Notes under the pieces: model-generated
Databases searched by the model: none
What the model was told of the DNA's origin: nothing
The model's input: only the letters and a program-made list of their open reading frames with translations
NCBI GenBank assembly: GCA_039105265.1
Contig: JAPFFF010000045.1
Location: 310,001 to 374,000 of the forward strand
Origin: Tritrichomonas musculus
Lineage: Eukaryota; Parabasalia; Tritrichomonadida; Tritrichomonadidae
Length of the DNA stretch: 64,000 bases
Direction: 5' to 3'
In this document: positions 9,825-19,941 of the stretch, in pieces
Numbering within the stretch: the stretch's first letter is position 1
Layout of the letters: each line of letters begins with the position of its first letter
Made by a program: the position numbers and the translations under genes

Positions 9825-10229
9825 ATGGGGTTCAAGAGTTTCATCACTAACGGTTGGAATCGCCTGAAGAACGATGTCCATCAAGGACTTATCGGTGCAA
9901 AGAACGTCGCTCATAGAGTCTGGAGTGCTACCAAGAAAGGGCTTATCGGCGCCAAGAACTACGCGATGAGTAATCCTAAGGCCGTCGGTACCATGTTACA
10001 TGCGATCACTCCTTTCGCGACTGCATTCAATCCGACATTAGGGGCTATCACGTCAGCAGGTGCCAACATCTTCAGTCACATGCCGAAAGGTTCCGTTACG
10101 GATAAGATCGTGAAGATCAGTGAGCAGTTCGCTCGCGGGGAATTGAAGCCAAGCGGATCGACGACAGCACAAGCGGCAGCAGATTCCAGAAAGAAGTCGA
10201 CTAAGGCGATTCCGTTTAGAGGTCTTTAA
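9825..10229 (+). CDS. pVI-like amphipathic minor virion protein of B
   Basis: 134-residue protein beginning MGFKSFITNGWNRLKNDV, with a repeated GLIGAKN(V/Y)A motif, then a hydrophobic Ala/Gly-rich middle (GTMLHAITPFATAF) and a basic C-terminus. This plan, an amphipathic N-terminal helix and a Gly/Ala middle, is that of adenovirus pVI-like membrane-active proteins found in Polintons. Small proteins starting MAFGSWFK or MGIGIFKK in A and C share the plan. A TATTTTTG box lies about 20 bases before the start. Family assignment is by pattern, not by alignment. Confidence 0.55.
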   Translation: MGFKSFITNGWNRLKNDVHQGLIGAKNVAHRVWSATKKGLIGAKNYAMSNPKAVGTMLHAITPFATAFNPTLGAITSAGANIFSHMPKGSVTDKIVKISEQFARGELKPSGSTTAQAAADSRKKSTKAIPFRGL

Positions 10230-10239
10230 CGGCCCATAA

Positions 10240-10440
10240 ATGAGTGGAGCCCGCACTAATGCATATCGTTCAAGCAATTCCGTTATCGTATCTGGTCCTG
10301 GCACTATGTATAACGAAGTCACTAGACCGAGATCAACTTCAGTACAATACCATAGTAATACCAACACTCACGACGTAACGGTGCCATATATCAGAACTCG
10401 TAAATCGAAGTCTAAACCACGCAAAAACAAACGTAGGTGA
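10240..10440 (+). CDS. 66-aa basic C-terminal protein of B, possible DNA-condensing core protein
   Basis: Small protein with a Ser/Thr/Asn-rich N-terminus and a strongly basic end (IRTRKSKSKPRKNKRR). Start CATAAATG lies 10 bases after the pVI-like gene. Small arginine/lysine-rich proteins in this position of adenovirus-like genomes often condense virion DNA; that function is inferred only from charge. Confidence 0.5.
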   Translation: MSGARTNAYRSSNSVIVSGPGTMYNEVTRPRSTSVQYHSNTNTHDVTVPYIRTRKSKSKPRKNKRR

Positions 10441-10456
10441 GTATTGACAGTGAGGA

Positions 10457-10474
10457 TATTTTTGTCCAAACTAA
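10457..10474 (+). promoter_or_regulatory. TATTTTTG box and CTAAATG start context
   Basis: TATTTTTG at 10457-10464, eleven bases before the ATG at 10475. The same box with minor changes precedes many genes of B and C, normally 8-20 bases before an AAATG start. It is one of the clearest examples. Whether it is a promoter or initiator is inferred from recurrence. Confidence 0.5.
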
Positions 10475-11083
10475 ATGAGTAAGTACGTCCGCGGAGTGAA
10501 ACGAAATCAGATCATCCAGCGATGGATACAAGGTATCGATGACCCCGATTACGAAGTGTTCCCGACGAAGAAAGAAGGGAAGTATATCGTGAAGTTAAGG
10601 GAGAAGAGTGAGCCCGAAAATGGGTCCCTCGAGAATGAACCCGAAATTGAGTCCAAGAATGAATCCGAGCCCGAAAACGCTACTACGGAAATTCCCACAG
10701 TCGAGATATCACCCGAAAACGGGTCCCGCGGAATTCCGCTCCACCAGATATCACCCGAAAACGAGCCTCCAGTCGCAGCAAAACCTCGATCGCGAAGCAC
10801 AGTCCCTCGAGACTCGACAATTAATCTCGAGATACTCGAACAGTTACGTAACCTCGGTGAAGAGCTCCGCAACGATCGCTTCAAGAAAGAGCAGAAACAG
10901 TACATCAAGCACGTCGTCAACAAAGAGTTATCGAAGTCCCGTATACGTAGTCGATACGTCCCAGACATGTTCCCCGAGAATGAACCCGAACCGGAACAAC
11001 CTGAGCCAGTTTGCCAAGCAAACCTAGCTCCGCTAGAGCCCGTCAATGAACAACCCCTATTTCGATCTCGTATACGACGTTGA
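10475..11083 (+). CDS. 202-aa protein of B with acidic PEN repeats
   Basis: The basic N-terminus (KYVRGVKRNQIIQRWIQG) is followed by a low-complexity stretch of repeated P-E-N-(G/E/A) units (about residues 45-105), a helical, possibly coiled-coil segment (ILEQLRNLGEELRNDRF) and a second PEP-rich stretch with an RSRIRR end. The repeated DNA makes antisense frames look long here, but only this frame has the B-type start (TATTTTTG box, CTAAATG). No known family recognised; between core-like and capsid genes it may be a virion or scaffold protein. Confidence 0.55.
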   Translation: MSKYVRGVKRNQIIQRWIQGIDDPDYEVFPTKKEGKYIVKLREKSEPENGSLENEPEIESKNESEPENATTEIPTVEISPENGSRGIPLHQISPENEPPVAAKPRSRSTVPRDSTINLEILEQLRNLGEELRNDRFKKEQKQYIKHVVNKELSKSRIRSRYVPDMFPENEPEPEQPEPVCQANLAPLEPVNEQPLFRSRIRR

Positions 11084-11129
11084 ACGTGAATCCGCCATCA
11101 ACGACCCCCTTATTTTTCTTTCACCTTAA

Positions 11130-12707
11130 ATGACGTTCAACAACGAAGTCTTCCATAAGACATCAGCTGAGGTCAATACCCAGGTAGCCAGCTATTTCGA
11201 TATAGTCGATAATGCTATTGCCATGTCCGATACTAACAAGAAGTACGTTATCGACGCCCAAGCATCATACAGTCCTTCAGCACCCATTCATGCAGGTTCG
11301 TTCACGACATTCATCATCAGCCCTACTTGTGATAACACCGCCGACATCTATAACGGTTTCATCAAAGCCAACATGAAGATCGATGTCGACTTAAATATTG
11401 CCCCAACAACCGCATTAAACGCCATAAACGGTCATGACTTTAATGGACTATGGGTTGGGTTCAAAGACGCCATGGATGCTGTCGAGAAGTATGAGATCTT
11501 AGCGAACGGTATCTCTATCTATACCCAGAACTTTGGCCCTGAAGAATCATTCCTAACTGCATGTGGCGCCAACGAAGCATCTAAACGAGGTGACGTTTAC
11601 TCCAAGGTTCGTCATAAAGACATCTTTAAGCACAAATTCGATCAAGCTCGATGCGGGTTCTTCATCGAACTTCGTAACGCGCAAACAGCTTACCCTAATA
11701 TCACTATTCCATTGAAGATCGATCTCCGTCGATTCCTGCCCCTCAGCAACATCAAGTACTTACCATCGTTCGCAGGTAAGCTCGAACTCAAGATCATGTT
11801 CGGCACCCAGGGTCTCGTATATTGTCCATGTGGACTGTCTGACGATGCGATCCACGACCCAGTTCATTGTGTATATACGCTTGCCCCAATCAGTAACGAG
11901 TTCATTCAGATCGGTACACAATCAACTATATGGATTACCGATAACGGCGGTAACAACATTGCTGCTGGAGCCCGTACCCTCAACGTTAGACGCAATTTCG
12001 AGATACATGACTGCTACAGCGTTATCCCTAACTTCGGTATCGACGGAGATATCTATCAAGCACTCGTTCAACGATATACCCAACAAGAACTCATCTTCCC
12101 CACCCAGATTCTGACATTCACATCGATGAGTAAGACAATAGGTGCCGGACACGGATCTACGACGCAGACAATCACTCCCCGATTCGTCGACTCCATCTTC
12201 TTCCTATTCCCCTTAACAGCCAACCATCACACCGTATTCAAGAACCCATTGTTCACCAACTTCCAGTTGAGGTGCGGCGGTTACGGAGTCGTCCCAACCA
12301 TCCCATTCGCGACAAATGGTTCAGATCCCATGTTCATCGAGTTGTGTCAGAATGCTATGAACGTCAATGGAGAACAAACAGGGTTCAACAAAGAGGTCGT
12401 TCAGTCACTAACCAACACAGAAGACTGTCGACCATCCATCGGTAGGGTCAGTCATGATAAGACATCCTTCTTCATCGGACTTCCAACAGAGACCGATAAC
12501 ACATTCCAACAGGGACAGACATCAAACACCCCAATCACTTACGAAATCGTATGCGATATACCTATAGGTGGTAATTGGTATACCACCAACGTCACGACCC
12601 CACCTATCATGGGCTTGCTTCAAGACACCGTCATATCCATTCATGTACAGCCTAATGGTATGCCACCCGTCGTTGAGATCGGCAGCTATGACATCACGAG
12701 CAGGTGA
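11130..12707 (+). CDS. Major capsid protein (double jelly-roll) of element B
   Basis: 525-residue protein with the layout of Polinton major capsid proteins: an N-terminal arm, then blocks such as HDFNGLWVGFKDAMDAVEKY, IYTQNFGPEESF and FKHKFDQARCGFFIELRNAQ that line up with KLFVGYKSSNQLFDRLEI, GYQQNECIREGF and SLWENVSNYSQTHAGVYVN in the capsid protein of C. Such proteins form trimeric capsomers of an icosahedral virion. The C-terminal jelly roll ends near PPVVEIGSYDITSR. Shorter than the C homologue (623 aa) and A homologue (557 aa). Start CTTAAATG after a T-rich box. Confidence 0.8.
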   Translation: MTFNNEVFHKTSAEVNTQVASYFDIVDNAIAMSDTNKKYVIDAQASYSPSAPIHAGSFTTFIISPTCDNTADIYNGFIKANMKIDVDLNIAPTTALNAINGHDFNGLWVGFKDAMDAVEKYEILANGISIYTQNFGPEESFLTACGANEASKRGDVYSKVRHKDIFKHKFDQARCGFFIELRNAQTAYPNITIPLKIDLRRFLPLSNIKYLPSFAGKLELKIMFGTQGLVYCPCGLSDDAIHDPVHCVYTLAPISNEFIQIGTQSTIWITDNGGNNIAAGARTLNVRRNFEIHDCYSVIPNFGIDGDIYQALVQRYTQQELIFPTQILTFTSMSKTIGAGHGSTTQTITPRFVDSIFFLFPLTANHHTVFKNPLFTNFQLRCGGYGVVPTIPFATNGSDPMFIELCQNAMNVNGEQTGFNKEVVQSLTNTEDCRPSIGRVSHDKTSFFIGLPTETDNTFQQGQTSNTPITYEIVCDIPIGGNWYTTNVTTPPIMGLLQDTVISIHVQPNGMPPVVEIGSYDITSR

Positions 12708-12723
12708 GTTTATCGACCCTGAA

Positions 12724-12903
12724 ATGTCGAGCAGGTCAGTTCAAGTGATGTCTCATAAGCAACACACAACACCGAATCCTCCTATAACCCAACCTAAATG
12801 TGTTCATCCACCGACACATACCAAAGAGAACCTTTCTCAGTCATCGAGACGCGTCAACGCTAAGCAGTTAGTGGTGTTCAAAGACGACGTGAACTCCTAT
12901 TGA
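12724..12903 (+). CDS. 59-aa unknown protein of B between capsid gene and conserved gene
   Basis: Small reading frame starting GAAATG 16 bases after the capsid stop. It is Ser/Thr/Pro/Gln-rich and ends in RRVNAKQLVVFKDDVNSY, which looks like a structured tail. The longer open frame that starts at 12568 overlaps the capsid gene and has no start context, so I chose the inner ATG. Not recognised. Confidence 0.4.
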   Translation: MSSRSVQVMSHKQHTTPNPPITQPKCVHPPTHTKENLSQSSRRVNAKQLVVFKDDVNSY

Positions 12904-12945
12904 CCGATCCCTACTGGGGATTCATCTCATTTTTCTGCCCAAGAA

Positions 12946-13467
12946 ATGATTAAGAAGAGGAACCTCAACACTGGAGTCAATGCGAACGTATCCCTTGAAC
13001 CGACATCGGCATCACAGTCGAATAACAACATCAATAACAACATCTTCATCAACAAGCGCGACGACGGGAAGGAAGACATCGTTATCACCCGTGAACTACC
13101 GATCGCGCCAGAAGAACCCGTTGTCAACACCGACGTCCGATCACTCATTCTCGAGACCTACGCGAAGATACTACTCGATCAAGACAAAGCCCTCATCAGT
13201 AACCTCGTCAGCAAACGTACCATCATCGTACCTATCCAAGACCTCGCCTCAATCATCAAATCGGTTACAGGCGGCAACGTCGAGATCTACACTGATGACA
13301 ACCCTGGATGTTGCGTCGCTAAGGTATCACCGATACAGAAGGTCGATGCCATTAAGATCGTAACTGAGTCCGGAGAGATAGTCACCGACTTCAAACAAGT
13401 CTACAACAAAGAGTTCAACGACCTCGTCAATGTATATCACTTATGTCTGAAGTACGTCGTCGTCTAA
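12946..13467 (+). CDS. 173-aa member of a family shared by A, B and C (post-capsid protein)
   Basis: The N-terminal half is Asn/Ser-rich and disordered. The C-terminal half (LILETYAKILLDQDKALISN, IIKSVTGGNVEIYTDDNPGC, LVNVYHLCLKYVVV) aligns well with proteins at 46275-46895 (C) and 50329-50821 (A), sharing a buried helix, a strand before D(S/N)PGC-like turns and a hydrophobic final helix. In B and C the gene follows the capsid gene on the same strand. Role unknown; a virion protein is a reasonable guess. It ends 25 bases before the stop of the giant gene on the other strand. Confidence 0.6.
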   Translation: MIKKRNLNTGVNANVSLEPTSASQSNNNINNNIFINKRDDGKEDIVITRELPIAPEEPVVNTDVRSLILETYAKILLDQDKALISNLVSKRTIIVPIQDLASIIKSVTGGNVEIYTDDNPGCCVAKVSPIQKVDAIKIVTESGEIVTDFKQVYNKEFNDLVNVYHLCLKYVVV

Positions 13468-13492
13468 AAATAGTGTATCGTCATTTTTGGAT

Positions 13493-16400
13493 TCAGGTCG
13501 ATTCGAGTGCAGCTAATCGCGATTCCAACGCGGTGATGTAGCTCCATAGTTGTTCGATTTGGCTATTCAACGCCAACGAATCATGATGATCACCGGTATC
13601 GGCACGTAAATTTCTATATTCTGATGGGTTCTTACCTTTATGTTTCACGAAACCTTTGATAGTGAACTCACCAGTACTGATATTCCAGTTTATCGTGTAG
13701 TCTTGAGATCTAAGTACGGCTTCAGTTCCATTCACGTTGTAAATCATTGTATGCGTATCACTGGCACTGGAATTGGTTTTGAATATGAAGTCGAGATGTT
13801 CAGCACCATCATCAAATACGGCATCGACTACAATATGTGCACCTTCCGTGAAAGGGAGAATCGATGGTAATTTCAAAGTTCCAGTAACTCCTATCGTCAA
13901 CGATGTCTTATCAGTAGAACAGTATGATAGATCGTCATATGCTCTGACATTGCTAACATCAATGTTTGGTAACTCACTCTTCAACGCATATCTATCGAGA
14001 TCATCCATAGTAGCATAATCATCTGGCATCTCACTCTTCAGCATGTAGTCATCTAGGGTAGCAGCCTTAACATAGTCCGTTGGTATCTCATCTTTACGTG
14101 CATATCCATCGAGATCGCCCAGCGTAGCATAATCATCTGGCATATCTGTCTTCAGGGCATAGTCACCCAACGATGTCTTCAACGCGAACTTGTTATCACA
14201 GTCCATCTTGTCGTAGTACCCAGCTTCGACTTGATCCATTGACATGTAATTGGCTTCGAGATACTGCTGGAGATCATTCACCATGGTCTTCGTCGCTACC
14301 TTATCCAACGCCGTGTTAACCTCGTCGACAGTCGGGAACTCATTCAACGTGGTTGTCAGTGATCTATCATTCTGTTCGAGTTGATCGTGTAGGGAATCTA
14401 TCTTCTTCTGCATCGCGTCAACATCACACCTATACGCAATGTCGTTAGTAGTGAAGCTCAAATGTCTGACAGCAGTGTTCTCCTTGATCGTAATACTCAT
14501 GACTTGAACGTTGAGCGGGTTCCCGATCGTAATTACCTTACCATTCATCGATGCTGTCGGGAATGTGTCCGTGCCAGTATACTGAGAGATAGCACCGTTG
14601 ACGATCTTGATAGTAACCACGTTCTCTTCGTAATCGACGTCGTTGTATTCGCTTATCTTCCTCACCAGCAGTCTAGCTTTGATCGATCCATCTGTAATCG
14701 TGTCTTCAGCAATGAGTTGAATTGGATCTATCTTACCGAAAACATCGATGACGTCATCGCGAACCAACTCACTCTCATGGATAGTATCTTCAACCGCAGT
14801 CGCTAGTGTCTTGATCATCGGCTTCATCGTGTGGCGGAATCGTTTGCAGACATCCATCGTCGATGTCAGTGTCATAGCCACCTTAGATGGATCATCTAGT
14901 TCATCCGTGAACGACATCTCGGTTATAGGTACGTACTCAGCATCACACCATTCGACGATCTTGTTGAGTCTATCCGCGTTCGACATCTCCGTAGTAGCTG
15001 CCCTTCCAACCGGCATGGACATCATGTCCCCGAAGAACACGTCAGCACCTATGTCCGGCAACTCATCAGTAAGGGCTCCAGCCATGTCTTCAACTACGTC
15101 AGCTCCGACGTCGGTAACCTTCGTAACCGTATTCACCAACTCTCTAGCCACTCCTTTCGACGCGAATGACAGGGCCTTTCCAGCGACACCTATCCCAGTT
15201 GCACCCAACACGCATCCCGCAACACCTAGTGCGATACCGACATTCGCTTTCATATCGATCTTATCGACCTCTTTCTCGAGGTACTTCGTCTTGGCTTGCT
15301 GATCAACCATCTCCGAACTGAGGGCATCGACCTTGCTCTTCACCTCCTTGACATCGTAGGTGACTACATCAACGTTGTTCGTTACTAGGTTCAAATCGGA
15401 TCTCATGGTAGTGATGTTGTCAGCGGTGATGATCTTCGAGGACGTAATGTTAAAGTCCGTGTAGAGGGTAGTAGCCGCGTTCGGATTTGGGGATACCTCA
15501 TAGAACTGTTGCTTGATGATGTACTCAAATGCGTTCGTCGATGGATCCCAGTTGACTTCATCTATCGGGTCTGTGTAGTCGTGACGGAGATAGAGAGTGA
15601 TATCTCTGCCGGAGTCATTCTTCGATCGCATACTCCATGCATAACCAACCCTATCGACTGTATCCAAAGCACCCTTTATGTCAGCGTATCCGTTGTCGTT
15701 GGTGCTTGCTCGATGAACTCCACCTTCGTCATCGAACGTGAATGATAACCTGTTGACGAGCTCTTGGCCAGGCAATGTCAGATCGAGGTATATCTGTTCA
15801 ACGTCCCCTATCTTGAGTTTCGAAGTCGAGTAGTTCCCAATCGTACATGACACTGAGGCTAGATCGTAACCGTCCATCTTGACTGAAGAATCAGCTGTTG
15901 AGAACCCGATGCTCAGGCTGTAATCAGAACCCTTGACGACAGACCCGTCTTTGAACTTGATGTATGGTTCGTAAACGCCACCCTCGTCACGCATGCATGA
16001 ATGTAGTAGCGAGTATGCAAGCCCCTTTGAGTTATCCGGAATGGCTCTACTGTTGAGGGTATCTCTCTTCACGGCTATGATGCAACCTCTTGAACCGTAG
16101 TTATCCGGCTTTGGATCTCGTTTCTGGCACCTGCTGATGATCTTGCTTTGGAAGCGACCTTGAATGTCATCCCCGATCCACTTGCTACCGTCCCACGTCA
16201 ACGACCATCTATTACCGAAGCAGTACTCAGTGAACTTGAATGTCAGGTTAGTTGGGAGGTCATACGTTTCGGGGATCTTGTAGACCATCTTGTAACACTC
16301 GCATTCATACTCCAGATCTGAGTCGTTGTACTTCACGTGTTCATCGTAACCGATCATCGTTGGACGATAGAAGTAGTAGACATCCGATTTCTGGAGCCTC

Positions 16401-19400
16401 AACGCGTTCTCAGCGTCGATGATATCGCATTTGATCACCGGTTTCCGTGCCACCAAGGCGTCATCGTTGAGTAAGTTGTGGATGGTTATATCGCCTCTGA
16501 GATACCATGAGTACGGCTCGATGTTGAGGTCTTTGTCGAACATGATCTCTGGGTCATCTCGTTCACGAGTCGAGTACGTATAGCAATCACGGGCTTTGTT
16601 GTGAGTGAGCTCTGGACAGATGAACTTACCGTTGGAGTACGAGATGATGAAGTCGTTTAGGATGTTCCCTTGCCAGTCCATGATCAACAGACTTCGTAGA
16701 TGGACCTTGAAGACGGAGGTGGTCTCGGATAGCTTGCTCCTCAGTGCACTCGGTAATGAGATCTTCATGATGATGACTGGGTCTAGAACACTATCCGTTG
16801 AAGCTGGCTCGTAAGTGGTGATGTCGTTATGTTTGACGTAGTAGCTTGGGTATCCGGGTACAGTATCGAATTCACTGTCCCCAGGTTGAGTGGATTCCAT
16901 TTCCTGGATCTTGTACGACAACAACGCTAAGGGACCTTTAACCGTATCTCGAAACGTCTTGCAAACACTGATGCATGAGTTCAGAGAGATTGCTTCGTTA
17001 GATTCGTCTGGAATTGATATGTCAGGGTCAGTGCTCGAGCACCAATCGATAAGGGGTTGTAGACTGATATTTGACTCGCCCTTGACTGAGAATCCACTAG
17101 CCTTACGTATCTGCATAGCAGAGTTCGCTCCGTGAATCGCTCGGGGTATATACAACACGGCGTCGACGATTGGGACAAGTATCCGGGAACCTCTACACAC
17201 GACGTAACGGTCTGTCAGTGACGGATGATCCAGTAACCACTCAACATCCATGCCGATCTCTTCTAACCTGTTGTTGATATTCGAGATGAATCCGCGTAGG
17301 GTTGATCGTTGATCGTGATCCCTCATCCACTGGATATCGTGATCGGTGAGCGTGAGTTGGTTATCCGGGTTGGAGATCGTGATTTGATTATCGTTGATGG
17401 TTACTTGGTTGAGGTTTCTTCGATCGATGATGCCGATGACGTTGTTGCTGTAAAGTACCTCGGTGTGGTCTTCGCGATCATTGAACCTTAATGCGGGATT
17501 CTCGTTGGTGAGTCTATGTCGTTGATACCAATCCATCTGTTCGAGATCGCCGAGCGTGATAGTGGTTCCGGGAATGACAACCTCAGCGTCAGTAGTTGGA
17601 GTGAGTTCGTGATTGACGACTACTACGTTGTATTCATTAGCGATGAGCTCTCGAGTGTTGTCTTCGACGTGAATGCCGTCTGAATTGACGTTAACGGAAG
17701 AATCATGACTGTGAATCGATATCCCATCACTCCCGACGGATGTGGTAGTGAGCATGGTTACATCAATGATCGCAACGGTTCTACCATTCGAGTCTCTCAC
17801 TTCAGTCCAATCGACACCGGTATCTGTATCACTGTTCCTGACGAAACGGAGTTGATCATGAGTGTTCTCGAATAGGATACGATCGAGAGGTAGCATACGC
17901 TCTATCTCCAGTGCTGTACGTCCGTCAAAGCTCCATGTTGAGGTGGTATCAATGTGGCGTCTGTTAGTGAATCTTGCGTGCTCGGGTGTTGTGATTGATT
18001 GCATATGATCGCGTCTTCTGATGTAAACCACTTCACCGGTTGCTACACTAGTGATGAGAATGAGGTCGTTTCCGATCTGTTGAACGTGGAAGTCAACTCC
18101 ATCCATCGCGAGCAGCTCTTCTTCAGTGTAGTCCGATAGTGATTCGAGTGTGTGATCTCCGAAGGCATGGGTAGTGGTCTCATGAGTCAGTCTAGTAACA
18201 GGACTCTCGAAATCGTCCAGTGAATCGGCGTTCTCGACTGTGTGATCGACAATGGTGTTATCTCGATGTTCTCTCCATCTACGGCGTAACTCGCGAACGG
18301 AGTCGGTGATGGTATGTATCGATTGGATTATGGTACGAACGCCTTCAACCATTTCCGGTACTCGATCGAGGGTCAACCCGCCAGCGATGATGGTCGTGGT
18401 TGCATTACCTATCTGGGTCAACGAATTCAATGCGTTGAGTACTAAATCTGTGGCGGTCAATGAAGCTGTCGCAGCAGGGATCTCCGTCTGTGTCGGGATG
18501 AATCGTTTGAGTACCTGACCAGCAGCACTCGTGTCCATGTCGAGGAGGAACTTGCCACTAATAGGTGGTTTGCCGCCAGGATAATCATCATCGGGGCCAC
18601 CCATACCTGGGAACGTGAAGTCTTCGGTTCGATACGTGTTGATGTTCATGTTCTCCCCAGTGATGGATAGAGTCGAGAGGGCTTTGACCATACTAACAGC
18701 TCCGGTGAGTATGTTGAGGATATCACCAGCGATCGCCAAGCCTTTACGAATGGAATCGGTGTATTCGTTATACGCGGCTTGTAACCGAAGTTGCTCTTGA
18801 ATCCCATTGATGATGGCTCTCAACGTTGAGTAATCATAAGCGAGTACGTCAACGATACCACCGACGACGTTCAGATCTCGACGCATAGTCATGATGTTAT
18901 CAGCCCAGATGATCTTCGATGAGTAGATGTTGTTATCAGTGGTGATGGTAGTACAGTTTCGTGGATCGGGTTTGACCTCATAGAACTGTTGGACGATCAT
19001 GACGTCGAAAGGGTTGTACGTCTCATTGGCGTTCTCAGGCTTCTGTTCGAAGTACTCCTTCTCGATGTAGATGTGGATGTTCTTCTCGGAGGGGAGCTTG
19101 ACCTCACGGATGTAGTTGAATGACTCGATGACGGGGTTGTCGTTCCAGGTGTGAAGGTAATGGAGGTTGATAGGGCTGATCGGATGTAGATCCCACCTCA
19201 ACGATGTTACATGTCCGTTGATGTTGATATCGGCTAGTACGTAGAGGAGGTCCTTGGAGGACACATCGCTACTAACTTTGACCGCAAACTGTTGAACGTC
19301 GAGGCCGTCGTACTGTGGTGCTGAATCCAACTTAATGTCGGTGAGTTCGATGACGGCTCCATCCTTATATACCACCCTCCAATTGGTTACGTAGTCGGAT

Positions 19401-19924
19401 AGAGCAGTGGCGTAGTTCTTGGGAAGGTCATCACCGACAATACACCTAAGCCACTTCGCGATGTAATCGCTGTGAGGGACGACTATAGCAGGACTTCCGT
19501 TGTTGTTGGTCTTAGACGATAGCTTCGCGATTGAGCGATTCACGACGTTGTTCCCGGTCCATGATGTTCCATCCCAGGTGAGAGCCCAGGTGTGTCCGAA
19601 AAGGTAGTCTCTGAACTCGAACTCCAACTGTAATGGGATGTCGTAGTCGGGATCGATGACCCAAATCATTTCGTAGTACCTCTCTGACTGAGTGATTGAC
19701 GATGGCTTGTAGAGGTAAAGCTGGTCGGATTCTTTGAGCTCGAAGTACGTTTCGGGTTTATTGTTCTGGACTATGTCATCGATCTCTTTCTTAGTGTAGA
19801 CACAGTTGATGCGAACGTTATCGGGACTGTAGTCTCGGGTGATTCGTAGTTCATCGTCAATGACACCGATTTCGTACCCACGATCCTTCAGGGCCAACGC
19901 TTGCACGGCTAATGGGGCAATCAT
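13493..19924 (-). CDS. 2,143-aa modular fibre/spike-like protein of B
   Basis: Largest gene of the window. A module of about 400 residues occurs twice (about residues 30-400 and 1160-1560): both copies have a beta-rich part with LTWDG(T/S)(S/K)W (near 118 and 1241) and end in QQFYEV(K/S)P(D/N)P followed by (I/N)xSSKII(W/T)ADNIxTMRxDLN. A hydrophobic Gly/Ala segment (VGIALGVAGCVLGATGIGVA, about 1558) follows the second copy. Repeats of the YALKTDMPDDYATxxDLDxY type (about 1920-1990) resemble trimeric fibre shafts, and the end is a short coiled coil (LWSYITALESRLAALEST). Likely a virion surface fibre for host binding; inferred from architecture. It starts 17 bases from the divergent penton-like gene. 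Confidence 0.6.
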   Translation of the reverse strand: MIAPLAVQALALKDRGYEIGVIDDELRITRDYSPDNVRINCVYTKKEIDDIVQNNKPETYFELKESDQLYLYKPSSITQSERYYEMIWVIDPDYDIPLQLEFEFRDYLFGHTWALTWDGTSWTGNNVVNRSIAKLSSKTNNNGSPAIVVPHSDYIAKWLRCIVGDDLPKNYATALSDYVTNWRVVYKDGAVIELTDIKLDSAPQYDGLDVQQFAVKVSSDVSSKDLLYVLADININGHVTSLRWDLHPISPINLHYLHTWNDNPVIESFNYIREVKLPSEKNIHIYIEKEYFEQKPENANETYNPFDVMIVQQFYEVKPDPRNCTTITTDNNIYSSKIIWADNIMTMRRDLNVVGGIVDVLAYDYSTLRAIINGIQEQLRLQAAYNEYTDSIRKGLAIAGDILNILTGAVSMVKALSTLSITGENMNINTYRTEDFTFPGMGGPDDDYPGGKPPISGKFLLDMDTSAAGQVLKRFIPTQTEIPAATASLTATDLVLNALNSLTQIGNATTTIIAGGLTLDRVPEMVEGVRTIIQSIHTITDSVRELRRRWREHRDNTIVDHTVENADSLDDFESPVTRLTHETTTHAFGDHTLESLSDYTEEELLAMDGVDFHVQQIGNDLILITSVATGEVVYIRRRDHMQSITTPEHARFTNRRHIDTTSTWSFDGRTALEIERMLPLDRILFENTHDQLRFVRNSDTDTGVDWTEVRDSNGRTVAIIDVTMLTTTSVGSDGISIHSHDSSVNVNSDGIHVEDNTRELIANEYNVVVVNHELTPTTDAEVVIPGTTITLGDLEQMDWYQRHRLTNENPALRFNDREDHTEVLYSNNVIGIIDRRNLNQVTINDNQITISNPDNQLTLTDHDIQWMRDHDQRSTLRGFISNINNRLEEIGMDVEWLLDHPSLTDRYVVCRGSRILVPIVDAVLYIPRAIHGANSAMQIRKASGFSVKGESNISLQPLIDWCSSTDPDISIPDESNEAISLNSCISVCKTFRDTVKGPLALLSYKIQEMESTQPGDSEFDTVPGYPSYYVKHNDITTYEPASTDSVLDPVIIMKISLPSALRSKLSETTSVFKVHLRSLLIMDWQGNILNDFIISYSNGKFICPELTHNKARDCYTYSTRERDDPEIMFDKDLNIEPYSWYLRGDITIHNLLNDDALVARKPVIKCDIIDAENALRLQKSDVYYFYRPTMIGYDEHVKYNDSDLEYECECYKMVYKIPETYDLPTNLTFKFTEYCFGNRWSLTWDGSKWIGDDIQGRFQSKIISRCQKRDPKPDNYGSRGCIIAVKRDTLNSRAIPDNSKGLAYSLLHSCMRDEGGVYEPYIKFKDGSVVKGSDYSLSIGFSTADSSVKMDGYDLASVSCTIGNYSTSKLKIGDVEQIYLDLTLPGQELVNRLSFTFDDEGGVHRASTNDNGYADIKGALDTVDRVGYAWSMRSKNDSGRDITLYLRHDYTDPIDEVNWDPSTNAFEYIIKQQFYEVSPNPNAATTLYTDFNITSSKIITADNITTMRSDLNLVTNNVDVVTYDVKEVKSKVDALSSEMVDQQAKTKYLEKEVDKIDMKANVGIALGVAGCVLGATGIGVAGKALSFASKGVARELVNTVTKVTDVGADVVEDMAGALTDELPDIGADVFFGDMMSMPVGRAATTEMSNADRLNKIVEWCDAEYVPITEMSFTDELDDPSKVAMTLTSTMDVCKRFRHTMKPMIKTLATAVEDTIHESELVRDDVIDVFGKIDPIQLIAEDTITDGSIKARLLVRKISEYNDVDYEENVVTIKIVNGAISQYTGTDTFPTASMNGKVITIGNPLNVQVMSITIKENTAVRHLSFTTNDIAYRCDVDAMQKKIDSLHDQLEQNDRSLTTTLNEFPTVDEVNTALDKVATKTMVNDLQQYLEANYMSMDQVEAGYYDKMDCDNKFALKTSLGDYALKTDMPDDYATLGDLDGYARKDEIPTDYVKAATLDDYMLKSEMPDDYATMDDLDRYALKSELPNIDVSNVRAYDDLSYCSTDKTSLTIGVTGTLKLPSILPFTEGAHIVVDAVFDDGAEHLDFIFKTNSSASDTHTMIYNVNGTEAVLRSQDYTINWNISTGEFTIKGFVKHKGKNPSEYRNLRADTGDHHDSLALNSQIEQLWSYITALESRLAALEST

Positions 19925-19941
19925 CTTTTAATCGCCGTAAA
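19925..19941. promoter_or_regulatory. 17-bp divergent start region of fibre and penton-like genes in B
   Basis: The ATG of the minus-strand fibre gene (19922-19924) and the plus-strand ATG at 19942 are separated by only 17 bases. Both transcripts must start here or inside the opposite gene, so 5' leaders are extremely short or overlapping. It contains TCTTTTAATCGCCGTAAAATG on the plus strand, a weak version of the T-box plus AAATG pattern. Confidence 0.4.

Noticed and set aside
10549-11046. 165-aa minus-strand frame
   Set aside because: Antisense shadow of the PEN-repeat gene, Ser/Gly-rich by complement and without start context.
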